Shown here: one piece after another, positions 39,101 to 47,994 of the stretch
How the letters are laid out: each line of letters opens with the position of its first letter
Position numbering within the stretch: the first letter of the stretch is position 1
From: Burkholderia sp. WP9
GTDB lineage: Bacteria > Pseudomonadota > Gammaproteobacteria > Burkholderiales > Burkholderiaceae
Assembly (NCBI RefSeq): GCF_900104795.1
Contig: NZ_FNTG01000001.1
Location: 1,798,001 to 1,862,000, forward strand
Direction: 5' to 3'
Length of the DNA stretch: 64,000 nt
The notes under the pieces: generated by a model
What the model was told of the DNA's origin: nothing
Seen by the model: the letters and a program-made list of their open reading frames with translations, nothing else
Database searches by the model: none
Program-made: the position numbers and the translations under genes

Positions 39101-39841
39101 GTCGCGTTCCGCATGCCAGAGGTCGCAGGCTGCGTCGAAACCGGCTTGCGGATCGGCGCCATTGCCGGTTGCGTCGAGCTTGCCCCAGCGCAACTGCGCC
39201 AGCGGTTTTTTCAGACGCCGCGCGAGTTGCTCGTCGAGTGAAGCGGGACCGGCGCGTTTGCCCACCAGCCACGCGGCGAACGCTGGATGCGCATGCGCCA
39301 CCGGCTCCACCTGCTCACGCCAGAAATCAGCAGCCATTTCGAAGCGCAAGGCCGCGTCGTCGGCTTCCATTTCGAACGCGAACGGCATGGCGGCGGCGAA
39401 CGGCGCCTCCTGCAACGCGCGCTGACAGAATGCGTGAATGGTGTGGATCGCCGCCTGGTCGAAGGTGCGCAGCGCGCGCCGCACCACCTTCAAGGCGGCC
39501 TCGCGCTCGATGCCCCGCTCCTGCGCGAGCGTCGTTTCAAAGAGACGGCGGATGAACGGATCGCCGCCGTCGTCATCCATTTCGATTGCACGGTCCAATT
39601 CGGCGAGACGGCCGCGAATGCGCTCATGCAGCTCCGCGGTCGCCGCCTTCGTGAACGTGACGACGAGAATCTGATCCGCATTCAGATTTTTTTCGAGTAG
39701 CAGCCGCACGTACAAGGCGCAAATATTCCAGGTCTTACCGGTCCCTGCGGAGGCCTCGATCTGATTCACGCCGTCGAGCGAACAGGCGAAGACGTCGAGC
39801 TCTTCGGCCACCAGCGCGTAACTGTGCTTGCCCCCGCTCAT
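36149..39841 (-). CDS. recB: Exodeoxyribonuclease V beta subunit RecB
   Basis: This is the 3'-5' helicase and nuclease subunit. I start it at 39839-39841 (MSGGKHSYALVAEE), where the ATG overlaps the recC stop as ATGA; the longer open frame runs into recC. The 1,230-residue length fits. Walker A is ASAGTGKT (30-37) and ALIDEFQDTDPLQF is the UvrD-type Walker B. VHKSKGLEYAVVFCP is motif V. The C-terminal nuclease site WIVDWKSNHLG keeps the Asp-x-Lys pair, so nuclease activity is expected. recD follows with a 4-bp overlap. Confidence 0.97.
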   Translation of the reverse strand: MSGGKHSYALVAEELDVFACSLDGVNQIEASAGTGKTWNICALYVRLLLEKNLNADQILVVTFTKAATAELHERIRGRLAELDRAIEMDDDGGDPFIRRLFETTLAQERGIEREAALKVVRRALRTFDQAAIHTIHAFCQRALQEAPFAAAMPFAFEMEADDAALRFEMAADFWREQVEPVAHAHPAFAAWLVGKRAGPASLDEQLARRLKKPLAQLRWGKLDATGNGADPQAGFDAACDLWHAERDRIVTLLAEAQDRLSKTSHKPDHVSAAIAAWTEYFAQGDCHAPPPKAALKLTVSALKKATKVKFEPPEHPFFEHAEALAAAVVAAEAAQRARWLSLVQSWLDYAPAELVARKRTRRVVSFDDLLSNLYRALAAHPWLADALRSRYPAALIDEFQDTDPLQFAIFSRIFAPAGPLFLVGDPKQAIYSFRAADLHTYLKAREAASARYTLAVNQRSTAPIVQACNRLFEANRQAFVLEGLDYQPVRAGERRRPPFADPGTSTGDFRIWTLPQGDAALTKREAQREASEACAAEIVRLLRGAREGTVTIGDAPLAPGNIAVLVQTHKQGSLIKRVLAAWGVGSVELAQASVFATLDAEQIERVLAAVDTPGDLRRLRAALATDWLGLDAAALWRLEQVADAPSAADDPAHAADAMGWVERFSRYRTLWHERGFAVMWRTLMRELRVAQRLVAGQDGERRLTNVNHLAELVQARAATQPGIAPTLRWLAAQRAQGGGEDAQLRLESDRNLVQIVTVHKSKGLEYAVVFCPFLNDGALREPPSSGLPDAREYHDEAGAAVLHYGCDDEEAEHASRYAVREQAAERARLVYVALTRAVYRCYLVAGTYLSSRSTKESRRSVLNWLVGGDGHSFDGWLAEPPDEAALSARWQALAGGPITLQTLPRPERRVPLESLQDREAHMQARANRRPLRDQWRMASFSGLIAAGSKAEAAHTPVEEVRPDHDEIANAFVVTLVPAPHAEAHAEDDILAFPRGAAAGDCLHRMFELADFTDPHTWSDAIRGALRERPAPAVPELAARLPAMMHNLLTDVVTTELQPGMRLANLNPRRRLNELEFLFAAPSLDFPALRELLIEYGYPDVALEPGVLRGFVKGFIDMIVEHDGRFWIVDWKSNHLGATAADYAAAPLEAAMASHAYHLQALLYTVALHRYLKTRVRDYSYHTHIGGYLYLFVRGVRPHWHDADGPAGVHMRRPAFELVALLDAAMIGGVA

Positions 39842-42800
39842 GACGCGCTCCGAAGATGCTGGATGAGCGGCTTGAACACGATCGCGGCAAGACTGCCGAA
39901 CGGTTCGTCGAGCGTGAGCGGCGTGCCGCGCAAGGCAATACGCAAGGCGGGGTCGTCGGACTCGCCGCGCACGCGGTCGTTGATCCAGACACCGAGCGCC
40001 GCGGAATCGCTTTCGCTGACTTTGGTCCACGCGCTCTTCGGGAAAAAGCGCAGCGGCAGCCTGCGCCCGGCCTTGAACAACGCGGCAAGCGGCGCGAGCT
40101 GGTCGAGCGGCGCGGCGACCGGCGTGAGCTCGAAGCTTTCGCCGCTGCCATGCCATACGGTGCGGCGCGGACCTTGCGGTCGCGCGGCGCAATACACCAG
40201 GTGCGCAAGCCACGCCGACAGATAGTCGCGTGCGGCGGGTTTGGCGTAACGGAAAATCACTTGTCCTGTTTCGGTGAGCAGATTCAGACTGCCGTGCAGT
40301 TGCAGCGGCGTTTCAGCCGCTTGCCGCAGCAGCGCGTCGTAGGGGCCAAAGAGCGCCCCGGCCATGTCCGCGCTATCCGGCCAGCGCGGCGCGATGTCGA
40401 GCACGAACGGCAAACGCTCGACACCCGAAGCCACTTCGCGGCGCACGCTGTCGGCGAGCTGGCGCAACGCGCCGAGCTCACGTGCGCGCCACACTGCGCC
40501 GGTCGCGCCGCCCGGCAGTTCCGGGCTCGCTGCCGCCACGCGGCGCACGCGTTCGAAAATGACGTCGTCGTCCGTATCGGCGTCGAGCAACATTGGCAAA
40601 AGACGATCCGCCAATGCATCGCGCCCTGAGTAATCCAGGTCGAACGGTTCGGTGTCAAGCAACTCGCCCTGTGCGTCCGACAACACGATGCCCAGACGGT
40701 CGCGCAACAATGCCCGCGCGGGATGGCGCCAGAAACGCACAAATTCGTCGAAGGCGATCGGTGCCGGGTCTTCCGGCGGCAACGGCTGATCGAAGAAAGG
40801 CGCGGCAGCGGAATGCGTGGGCGCGGCGAGTAATGTCGCCAGCTCCGCGCGATCCGCGTCGTAGCTGAACAGCCCGGATTGCGGCGAGAAATAGTCCGAT
40901 GCGAATGCCTGCAACGGATGATCGACGACGAACGCATGCCGCGCGCGCTCCACTTCTGCCGGGCTCGCGCCCTCGCCCGCGGACACCCGCGCGAGATGGT
41001 CGAGCAATTCGTCGACCAGCGCGGCCGGCGGCAACGGCGCGTTGTCGCGAATGCTGCGGCCCGTATAAGCGATGAAGAGACGATCGCGCGCGGCGAGCAG
41101 CAGATCGAGGAACAGATTGCGTTCGTCGTCGCGGCGCTGGCGGTCGCCGGCTTTGCCAAACGCGGCCATCAGATCGAATTCGTCGGCGCGCGCGAGACTC
41201 GGCAGGACACCGTCGTCCATGCCGAGCAGGCAGACGACGCGATACGGCAATCCGCGCAAGCTGGTCAACGAAGAAAACGTCACGCTGCCCCACGGCACGC
41301 CGCCGCGCGCGGGGTCGTCGAGCGCTTCGGTAAGCGCGCTGCGCACCACTGCGGCGGGCATCACGATCTCTTGTGCGCCGGCTTGCATCGCGTCGCCCAT
41401 CTTGTCGATCGCGTCGCGCACGGCGGCGAGCGAATCGGCAAACTCGACGCCGCCGTCGAAACATTGCGCGAGCGTATCGAGCAGCAGTTGCGTCCACTCG
41501 ACGGGCGTGCGCTCGATCACGCAATTCGCCGCGAAGCTGTCGATGTCGTCGACGAAGCGCGACAGGCGGCCGAGCAATTCCGCGTCCGAGCCGTCAGCGC
41601 CTTCGACCGGCAGCCAGGCGTCGACCGGCTCGCCGCCGTCCGGCATCGCATAGCCGAGGTAGAGACGCGTGAGCGCATCCGCGAAGGTATGACGGGCGAT
41701 CGGCACATGTTCGCCCGTGGGCTCGACCGGTGCGAGCCCGCGACGCGCGCCGGCCGCGGCCAGCCACTCCTGCGCGGCTTCCAGCGAGCTCGCGTCGATC
41801 CCGTAGCGCACGGCGATCGCGTCGACGCGCAACCATTCGATCAGATCCGGCGCACCCACGCTGCGCTCGGGCAAGGCCAGCCAGTCGAGCAGCAAACGCG
41901 CGACCGGATTGGCCTGCGAGGGCGGCAAGCCGGTGATCCGATACGGAATGCGGCGCGTGTCGCCTGGCGGCGTGGTGCCGAACACGGCGTCGATCAGGGG
42001 ACCGGCCGCCGCGAGATCGGACACGGCGACCAGCACGTCGGACGGCTGCAGGTCGTCGAACTCGTCGAACCAGCCGAGCAGGCGATCGTGCAGCACTTCG
42101 AGCTGGCGCGACAGGCTGTGGCAGACGTGGACTTCAATGCCATGCTCGATGGGCAGTTCGTCGGTGTCGGTTTCTGTTCGCAGATCGAGGATGCCGTTCT
42201 GCACGGCGGCGAGCCAGCTCGGTTCCGGGTTCTCGGTGAAATCGCCGGTCTCGCCGGAAGCCGCGCTCTCGGTCAGCTCGTGCAGCATGTGCAACTGCGC
42301 CTGGGTCTGACGGCCCCACTCGGCGAGCAGCGGATGGCCGACTTCCTGATAGTCGAGCTGGCCGGCCGCGTCGAGCGCCTCGATACGTCCTTCGCTGACG
42401 ACGTCGAACCAGAACTCGCGGCACGGGTTCATCACGTACAGACGCACATCCACCCAGCGCGAGAGTGCCCGCAGCAATGCCACGTGCAACGGCGGCATGG
42501 TGGGCAGCGCGAATACGCTGACCGCTTCGGGCCACTGCGCGTTCGAGATCGCCTCGAGGTCGAGCGTGCCGATCTCGTCCAGAAAACGGTAGGCAGGCGG
42601 CAACGCGGCCGCGGGCGTTTGCGCGTTGCCCGACAGCTCGGTGAGCACCGCGCGCCACAATGCCGCTTGCCAGCGCTCGTCCTCGCGCGCCGCTTCGCTC
42701 GCGCCGACCAGACGCGGCCCGCTGTCGTCAGCCGCCCCGCTCGCGAAAATCGAGCCGCCCTTCTGCCATTGCAGCAGCCATTCCGGGCGATAAGTCAGAT

Positions 42801-43221
42801 AGTGGTCGAGCACGGTCGCCACGCGGCGCGCGAGTTCGTAGCGCATCGACGCGTCCGCCGCGTCGAGATACGTGCGCAGACGCGGCGACGCATTCCAGGG
42901 CGGCGCTTCGTCCCCTTCGTTCACCTGGCCCAGCAGCCGGTAGCAGCGCCACACGAGCCGGTCCGGCGCGAACGGCGAGTGCCTCGGCACCTCGATCACA
43001 CCGCCGATCTGCGCCCACAGCCATTGCGCGAGATAACCAAAGTTGACATTTGCGCAGATGCCCTGGCGCGCAGCGATATCGAGCTCGAGACGACGCCGCA
43101 CCGCCGCGCTCGGGACGATCACGGGCTGCGCGGTCCAGGGGTCGGACGGCGCCTGCGCGAGGTCGTCGAGCAGCGCGCCGACAAGGGTTTCATAGCGGTT
43201 CGAGTAGAAGAGCTGGAGCAT
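39838..43221 (-). CDS. recC: Exodeoxyribonuclease V gamma subunit RecC
   Basis: RecC splits the duplex and recognises Chi in the RecBCD complex. The start at 43221 gives MLQLFYSNRYETLVGALLDD, the family's usual beginning; the frame extends 13 codons further up but without support. The product is 1,127 residues. RPFR-like helicase-fold remnants such as GVPWGSVTFSSLTSLRGLPY and VVCLLGMDDGVLP are conserved RecC blocks. It is the first gene of recC-recB-recD, which looks translationally coupled throughout. Confidence 0.95.
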   Translation of the reverse strand: MLQLFYSNRYETLVGALLDDLAQAPSDPWTAQPVIVPSAAVRRRLELDIAARQGICANVNFGYLAQWLWAQIGGVIEVPRHSPFAPDRLVWRCYRLLGQVNEGDEAPPWNASPRLRTYLDAADASMRYELARRVATVLDHYLTYRPEWLLQWQKGGSIFASGAADDSGPRLVGASEAAREDERWQAALWRAVLTELSGNAQTPAAALPPAYRFLDEIGTLDLEAISNAQWPEAVSVFALPTMPPLHVALLRALSRWVDVRLYVMNPCREFWFDVVSEGRIEALDAAGQLDYQEVGHPLLAEWGRQTQAQLHMLHELTESAASGETGDFTENPEPSWLAAVQNGILDLRTETDTDELPIEHGIEVHVCHSLSRQLEVLHDRLLGWFDEFDDLQPSDVLVAVSDLAAAGPLIDAVFGTTPPGDTRRIPYRITGLPPSQANPVARLLLDWLALPERSVGAPDLIEWLRVDAIAVRYGIDASSLEAAQEWLAAAGARRGLAPVEPTGEHVPIARHTFADALTRLYLGYAMPDGGEPVDAWLPVEGADGSDAELLGRLSRFVDDIDSFAANCVIERTPVEWTQLLLDTLAQCFDGGVEFADSLAAVRDAIDKMGDAMQAGAQEIVMPAAVVRSALTEALDDPARGGVPWGSVTFSSLTSLRGLPYRVVCLLGMDDGVLPSLARADEFDLMAAFGKAGDRQRRDDERNLFLDLLLAARDRLFIAYTGRSIRDNAPLPPAALVDELLDHLARVSAGEGASPAEVERARHAFVVDHPLQAFASDYFSPQSGLFSYDADRAELATLLAAPTHSAAAPFFDQPLPPEDPAPIAFDEFVRFWRHPARALLRDRLGIVLSDAQGELLDTEPFDLDYSGRDALADRLLPMLLDADTDDDVIFERVRRVAAASPELPGGATGAVWRARELGALRQLADSVRREVASGVERLPFVLDIAPRWPDSADMAGALFGPYDALLRQAAETPLQLHGSLNLLTETGQVIFRYAKPAARDYLSAWLAHLVYCAARPQGPRRTVWHGSGESFELTPVAAPLDQLAPLAALFKAGRRLPLRFFPKSAWTKVSESDSAALGVWINDRVRGESDDPALRIALRGTPLTLDEPFGSLAAIVFKPLIQHLRSAS

Positions 43222-43424
43222 GGATCCTGGGGTTTGCGCGCGGTGGGAGCGGAACGCCAAAGCCGCGACAGACAGTGAAGCGACAGCATAACAAACGCAT
43301 CCCTCGCGCAGAACCTGGCCAAACGGACGAGGTCAGATCACCCATAAAATCAGTTAGACTCGTCGGCAGTTTGGGTCTGTCTCTTCAACCGCGTTTATCT
43401 CAGTGAACGGAATCCAGGCAGTCG

Positions 43425-45977
43425 ATGCGCTATTCGGTAGAAATAAAAAAATTCCTCTATAGCCAGTACTTTTATGGCGGCCTGCGCATCGCGGTCGGCG
43501 TGTCGTTACCGGCCGTACTGTGCCTGATCGTGTTTCACGATCGCGAGCTCGGCTTCACGATCGCGACCGGCGCGCTCGGCGCATGTGTGGTCGACATGCC
43601 GGGCCCGCTCAAGTACAAGCACAACGAAATGCTGGCGTGCACGGTGATCGGGTTCCTCTCCGCGCTCGCCACCGGACTCGCCACGGTCAACGCGGTGGCG
43701 CTGTGGTGCACCGTCGTGCCGCTTACGTTCCTGCTGTCCTTGATTGTCGTGTATGGCAACCGCTGGCCGCAGATCAGCTTTGCCACGCTGTTCATGATGA
43801 TCATGACGCTGGAGGAGCGCTTCACGCCCATGCAGGCGCTCATCAACGCGTCGTGGATTCTGGTGGGCGGTCTCTGGTACACCTACTGGTCGACCTTGGT
43901 AAGCCGCTGGATGATGCACCGCATCGAACAGCAGGCGCTGGCCGAAAGCGTGTTCGCGTGCGCCGACTATCTGCTCGCGCGCGCCGAGTTCTACGATCTG
44001 GATAACGACCTCGACGAGTGTTATCGCAACCTGGTCGACAAGCAGATCGCCGCGGTGGATCGCCAGGACGCCGCGCGCGACATCGTGCTGCGCAATCTGC
44101 CCAAGCTCAAGAGCGGCAAGCTCGAGCCGCGCCGCGCCATGCTGTTCAATCTGTTCATCAACACGGTCGATCTGCACGAACTGTTCGTGGGCGCGCACAC
44201 CGATTACCCGCTGGTACGCACCACTTTCGGCGGTTCCGATCTGCTCGTGTTCTACCGCGACCTGATTCGCAAGGCGGCCGCCGACCTCGAGGAGATCGGG
44301 CTCGCGGTGCTGCAGAACCAGGCGCCGCGCACGCGCGTGAACGTCAAGGCGGAACTGCGCGCTATCGAGTTCGAAATCGAGTTGATGCGCAAGCAGAACC
44401 TGCCGGCCAAAAACCACGAGGCCTATTCGGCGATCTCGTCGACTTTCCGCCGCGTCTGGAGCGCCACGCGCCTGATCGACAAGATGCGCAAGAGTCTCTC
44501 GAGCGAACCGAGCACGACCGAGACCGAATTGCGCCTCGACCAGGCGCTCACGCGTTTCGTGTCGAGCCGCCGCGTGCCGTTCGGGCAGATTTTCTCGAAC
44601 CTGACGATGGCCTCGCCGAGCTTCCGTCATGCGTTGCGCGTCACGATCGCGGTCGCTGTGGGCTTCTGGCTCGGCCGTTTGCTGCCGCTCACCAACGCCT
44701 ACTGGATCGTGATGACCACCGTCATCATTCTGAAGCCCGGCTATTCGCTCACCAAACAGCGCAATGGGCAGCGGATCGTCGGTACGCTGATCGGCTGCGC
44801 GGCGAGCATCGCGCTGATCATGTTCGTCAAGGAGCCGCACTTCCTGCTGGTCGTGATGTTCGCGTCGATGGTCATGAGCTACAGTCTGCTGCTGTTCAAT
44901 TACACGGCGAGCGTGGTGTTCACCTCGTCGTATGTGCTGCTGATGTTCCATCTGCTCGCACCGGGCAGCATGCGCATCATCGGTGAGCGTGCGATCGATA
45001 CCGTGGTGGGCTGCGCGATCGCGATTGCGGCAAGCCATCTGTTCCCGTATTGGGAATATCGTTTGATGGGCAAGCTCGTCAACAACATGATCAACGCGAC
45101 GCGTCAGTACCTCGAAGCAAGCTGGTGGTGGAGCGGCAAACCGGCCGCCGCAGTGGTCGCCACCGTGACCGAGGCCGGTGCACGCGCCCCGGCCGCGGCC
45201 ATGGCCGATCCGGCGCTCGACTTCGGCAAACCGGTGCTCGCGGCGGCTGATGGTGGCGCAAGCGCTGCAGACAGCGGCACAGGTGCTACTCAACGCGGCG
45301 GTGCAAATAGTGGCGTAAGTAGTGGCGTAAGTGCCGGCGCAAGCGCTCAAGCCGCCGCAGGTCCCGGCGCGTCAACAACACCACCGGTTGCCGACGCCGG
45401 CGCCGGCACCACAACGGTCAGCAATCCGACCGCGAGGCCGGCTTCGGGCGCCTCCGCTGCCGCCGCAGCCGCGGCGACAGCGCTCGATCGCGATTACCGC
45501 TACCGGCTCGCCCGCAAGAATGTTCACGTGGCGTTCGCGAATCTGGGCCAGGCGTTTCAGCGCATGATGCTGGAGCCGAAGTCCGCGCAAAAGTTCGTGC
45601 CGGAACTGAACGGCCTGCTGGTGCGCAGCCACGTGCTCGCCTCGCAGATCACGGCGGCCGCGCCGCTGCTGCGCACCTCGGCGCAACAGCAGGCCGACGG
45701 CGTTTCGCTACAGCCGCTGCAACGCGCGTTGAGCGTGGTGCGTGACAATCTCACCGAGGCCGAAACCGGCACCCCGCCGCCCGCCGATCAGGGCGAGCAG
45801 ATCAAGCAGTTGGGCCGTGAGCTCGATGCGATGGTAGTCGAGACGGAAAAGTCGCCCGACTATTCGGCGGACGCCGTGCACGACATGAAACTGCTTGCTC
45901 ATCAATGCAAGCAGATGCTGTCGGCGGCGGCGTTGATTCGCAAGGACGCGAGCGTGATTCGCCTGCCGGACGAGTGA
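43425..45977 (+). CDS. FUSC-family (YccS/aromatic acid exporter-like) membrane protein
   Basis: An 850-residue inner-membrane protein with two hydrophobic bundles (about 15-155 and 405-540) separated by a soluble segment, the FUSC/YccS layout. FGQIFSNLTMASPSFRHALR precedes the second bundle, with WIVMTTVIILKPGYSLTKQR as the conserved FUSC block. An Ala/Gly/Ser/Thr-rich linker of about 120 residues (about 580-690) precedes a final helical domain. Relatives export aromatic acids or act in stress resistance; the substrate is unknown. It is divergent from recC. Confidence 0.88.
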   Translation: MRYSVEIKKFLYSQYFYGGLRIAVGVSLPAVLCLIVFHDRELGFTIATGALGACVVDMPGPLKYKHNEMLACTVIGFLSALATGLATVNAVALWCTVVPLTFLLSLIVVYGNRWPQISFATLFMMIMTLEERFTPMQALINASWILVGGLWYTYWSTLVSRWMMHRIEQQALAESVFACADYLLARAEFYDLDNDLDECYRNLVDKQIAAVDRQDAARDIVLRNLPKLKSGKLEPRRAMLFNLFINTVDLHELFVGAHTDYPLVRTTFGGSDLLVFYRDLIRKAAADLEEIGLAVLQNQAPRTRVNVKAELRAIEFEIELMRKQNLPAKNHEAYSAISSTFRRVWSATRLIDKMRKSLSSEPSTTETELRLDQALTRFVSSRRVPFGQIFSNLTMASPSFRHALRVTIAVAVGFWLGRLLPLTNAYWIVMTTVIILKPGYSLTKQRNGQRIVGTLIGCAASIALIMFVKEPHFLLVVMFASMVMSYSLLLFNYTASVVFTSSYVLLMFHLLAPGSMRIIGERAIDTVVGCAIAIAASHLFPYWEYRLMGKLVNNMINATRQYLEASWWWSGKPAAAVVATVTEAGARAPAAAMADPALDFGKPVLAAADGGASAADSGTGATQRGGANSGVSSGVSAGASAQAAAGPGASTTPPVADAGAGTTTVSNPTARPASGASAAAAAAATALDRDYRYRLARKNVHVAFANLGQAFQRMMLEPKSAQKFVPELNGLLVRSHVLASQITAAAPLLRTSAQQQADGVSLQPLQRALSVVRDNLTEAETGTPPPADQGEQIKQLGRELDAMVVETEKSPDYSADAVHDMKLLAHQCKQMLSAAALIRKDASVIRLPDE

Positions 45978-46100
45978 GGCGGCGTGGGCCGACATTGCGC
46001 ACGCACGTTGTTTTTAGCTGTTGGTGCGCCAGCGTTTTGCGTGGCGGCGAGCGTCGCCGGAAGATCGGGCGTGACGCTCGAACCGGGGCTGCGCCCAGTA

Positions 46101-46310
46101 TTACTGAGCCGCGCCGCTTGCCGGCTTCACGGCATTGGCCGCTGCCGCCGCGTCCGATGAAATCGACGGCGCCGCTGCGTTCTGGCTGTCGAAATCGTGC
46201 TTTTCCTTGATGGCGTTATAGAACAGCGTGGCGATCACCAGCAGTACCGCGACCACGATGAAGACAGCAATGCCAAAGGTCGGGTTCTTCTTGCGCGGCG
46301 GTTTGTTCAT
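46101..46310 (-). CDS. Small single-pass membrane protein
   Basis: A 69-residue protein with a basic start MNKPPRKKNPTFGIAVFIVV, one transmembrane helix (about 12-32) and an Ala/Ser-rich tail. The topology is probably N-in. No family recognised. There is no strong ribosome site, but the positive-inside start and helix argue for a real gene. Confidence 0.65.
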   Translation of the reverse strand: MNKPPRKKNPTFGIAVFIVVAVLLVIATLFYNAIKEKHDFDSQNAAAPSISSDAAAAANAVKPASGAAQ

Positions 46311-46534
46311 GAGGCGGGCTCGGTTCGCGAAGCAGTCGCGGATGATGGCTGGGAAGGCGGCATTCTACGCCCACTGAGCTTGCACGCGGCTTGCAATGGA
46401 CGCAACGAACGAGCGAGCAGCGGGCTGGCAGTAAGCGCGGGCGCGCAAGGTTGCCGCGTAGCATCACCGGCCCCTGCGCGTTGCACGATTCGCTAAATGA
46501 ACAAATGCAAACAACGCACCTGCGGCTTTCCGCC

Positions 46535-47011
46535 CTACCTCACCATGGCGGGTCGCACCGGCAGCGCCGTCGAATACTTGATCTGCTCCATCGCGAAGCT
46601 CGAACTCACGTCATACAGCGGCACGGCCGCGATCAGCAGCTTGTAGACACGGTCATAGTCGTCGATATCGGACACCACCACGCGCAACAGGTAATCGGTT
46701 TCGCCGCTCATCCGGTACACCTCCACGACCTCCGGAATATCCTGCACCGCACGCGTGAAGGTCTGCGCCCATTCCTCCGTGTGCTGATTGGTGCGTACCG
46801 CGACGAACACGGTCGTGCCCACCCCGAGCTTGCGCGCATCGCAAAGGGCGACCTGCGCGCGGATCACGCCCGCCTCCTTCAGACGCTGCAGCCGCTTCCA
46901 GCAAGGCGTTTGCGACAGATTCACGCGTTGCGCCAGTTCGGCGATCGGCATGGTCGCGTCCTCCTGCAGCAGTTCCAGCAGCTTCCGGTCGATGATATCC
47001 ATTCCCACCAT
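46535..47011 (-). CDS. Lrp/AsnC-family regulator, DecR/CyuR-like
   Basis: This 158-residue regulator has an N-terminal winged helix (LAQRVNLSQTPCWKRLQRLK) and a RAM effector domain. It closely resembles E. coli DecR (YbaO): TPCWKRL and the C-terminal SSFAMEQIKY are shared. DecR/CyuR controls cysteine catabolism. The divergent neighbour is a thiol (cysteine-type) dioxygenase, which fits. The start at 47011 has a GGGGG ribosome site; a second ATG lies three codons in. An Lrp-consensus site sits 11 bp upstream, suggesting autoregulation. Confidence 0.88.
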   Translation of the reverse strand: MVGMDIIDRKLLELLQEDATMPIAELAQRVNLSQTPCWKRLQRLKEAGVIRAQVALCDARKLGVGTTVFVAVRTNQHTEEWAQTFTRAVQDIPEVVEVYRMSGETDYLLRVVVSDIDDYDRVYKLLIAAVPLYDVSSSFAMEQIKYSTALPVRPAMVR

Positions 47012-47021
47012 GACACCCCCA

Positions 47022-47036
47022 TAGGAAATTATTCTA
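47022..47036. promoter_or_regulatory. Lrp-consensus site in the divergent decR-like/dioxygenase intergenic region
   Basis: TAGGAAATTATTCTA matches the E. coli Lrp consensus YAGHAWATTWTDCTR at 14 of 15 positions (the fourth base differs). The surrounding sequence is A+T-rich for this genome. It can serve both divergent promoters. Confidence 0.6.
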
Positions 47037-47146
47037 CTTTTCAGATTCCAGGGGGAATTATATGGAAACTCTTTCTCCGGGCAAACCGGTATAAATATCG
47101 CTATCCGAAATTAACGATAAGCAGCCCGCGCCGCTGCCCAACGATC

Positions 47147-47815
47147 ATGAGCCAAGAGTTTCAATCAGCGTCCCTGGAACGTGCCACCGTCCAACGTGTG
47201 CAACCTGCCGGTGCGACTCCGGCAGCGCCGCGCGAGCCTGCGGACCCGCCCTCGTGCGCCGGGCGCAACGCGCCGCTCGCGCGACTATGCGATAGCCTGG
47301 ACGCGATGTTCGAAGCCTGCGCCCATTTCCCCGAACCGTCCGATTCGACCTTCTTTGCGCGCAGCATGCGGATTGCGCTCGCCCAGGCGGCGTCGAACCC
47401 CGACTTGCTCACGGCAGCGCAACGCGAAGGCTCGGTCGAGAAGTACCGGCGTCATCTGTTGGCTGCGGATCCGCACGGCCGCTACGCGATCGCCGCGCTG
47501 GTGTGGCTGCCGCAGCAGGCGAGCCCCGTGCACGCGCATCACACGTGGTGCGGCTACGCGGTGGTGGATGGGGCGCTGAGCGAGACGATCTTCGAATGGA
47601 ACGGCGCGCAGCACTGCGCGAGCGCCACACGGACCCAGGCGCGCAATCAGGGCGCCGTGTCGTTCGTGCGAGGTGGCCGCGGCGGGATTCATCAACTGGG
47701 CAATCGCAGCACCGAGCCTGCCGTGTCGCTGCATATCTATGGCGTTGCGGGCGCGCAGATCGCGACGCACGTCAACGAGGTCTTGCGCGTGGCGCAGACA
47801 TCTGCACTGGCCTGA
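47147..47815 (+). CDS. Cysteine dioxygenase-family (thiol dioxygenase) cupin protein
   Basis: This probable non-haem iron thiol dioxygenase oxidises cysteine or 3-mercaptopropionate to a sulfinate. The 222-residue protein starts at 47147; the same frame is open much further upstream, but no good start supports it. Iron ligands are visible as His129 and His131 in SPVHAHHTWCGYAVVDG and His182 in GIHQLGN. A Gly sits where mammalian enzymes have the cross-linked Cys, as in bacterial members. The divergent DecR-like regulator supports a cysteine role. Whether it prefers cysteine or 3-mercaptopropionate cannot be told. Confidence 0.82.
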   Translation: MSQEFQSASLERATVQRVQPAGATPAAPREPADPPSCAGRNAPLARLCDSLDAMFEACAHFPEPSDSTFFARSMRIALAQAASNPDLLTAAQREGSVEKYRRHLLAADPHGRYAIAALVWLPQQASPVHAHHTWCGYAVVDGALSETIFEWNGAQHCASATRTQARNQGAVSFVRGGRGGIHQLGNRSTEPAVSLHIYGVAGAQIATHVNEVLRVAQTSALA

Positions 47816-47994
47816 AACGACGTGTTACGGGTGCCTCGCACCCCCGCTCGCCGAGCTGACGACACGCCGCCCCATCGTCTCGCGCGAATTCCAAACCCTG
47901 GGTCTCGCCGGCAATCCGCCCGCTCCGGAAATCGACTCGCGCCAAAGCCGATCCTGCCCGCTTCCGGTCGCGATCATGAGCGCCATCAACGCCA

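Noticed and set aside
36149..40213. RecB of 1,354 residues
   Set aside because: The extra N-terminal residues lie within recC; the ATGA overlap at 39838-39841 gives the family-typical start.
40879..43278. 799-codon plus-strand open frame opposite recC
   Set aside because: Composition is that of a reverse-frame shadow, and recC on the other strand is well supported.
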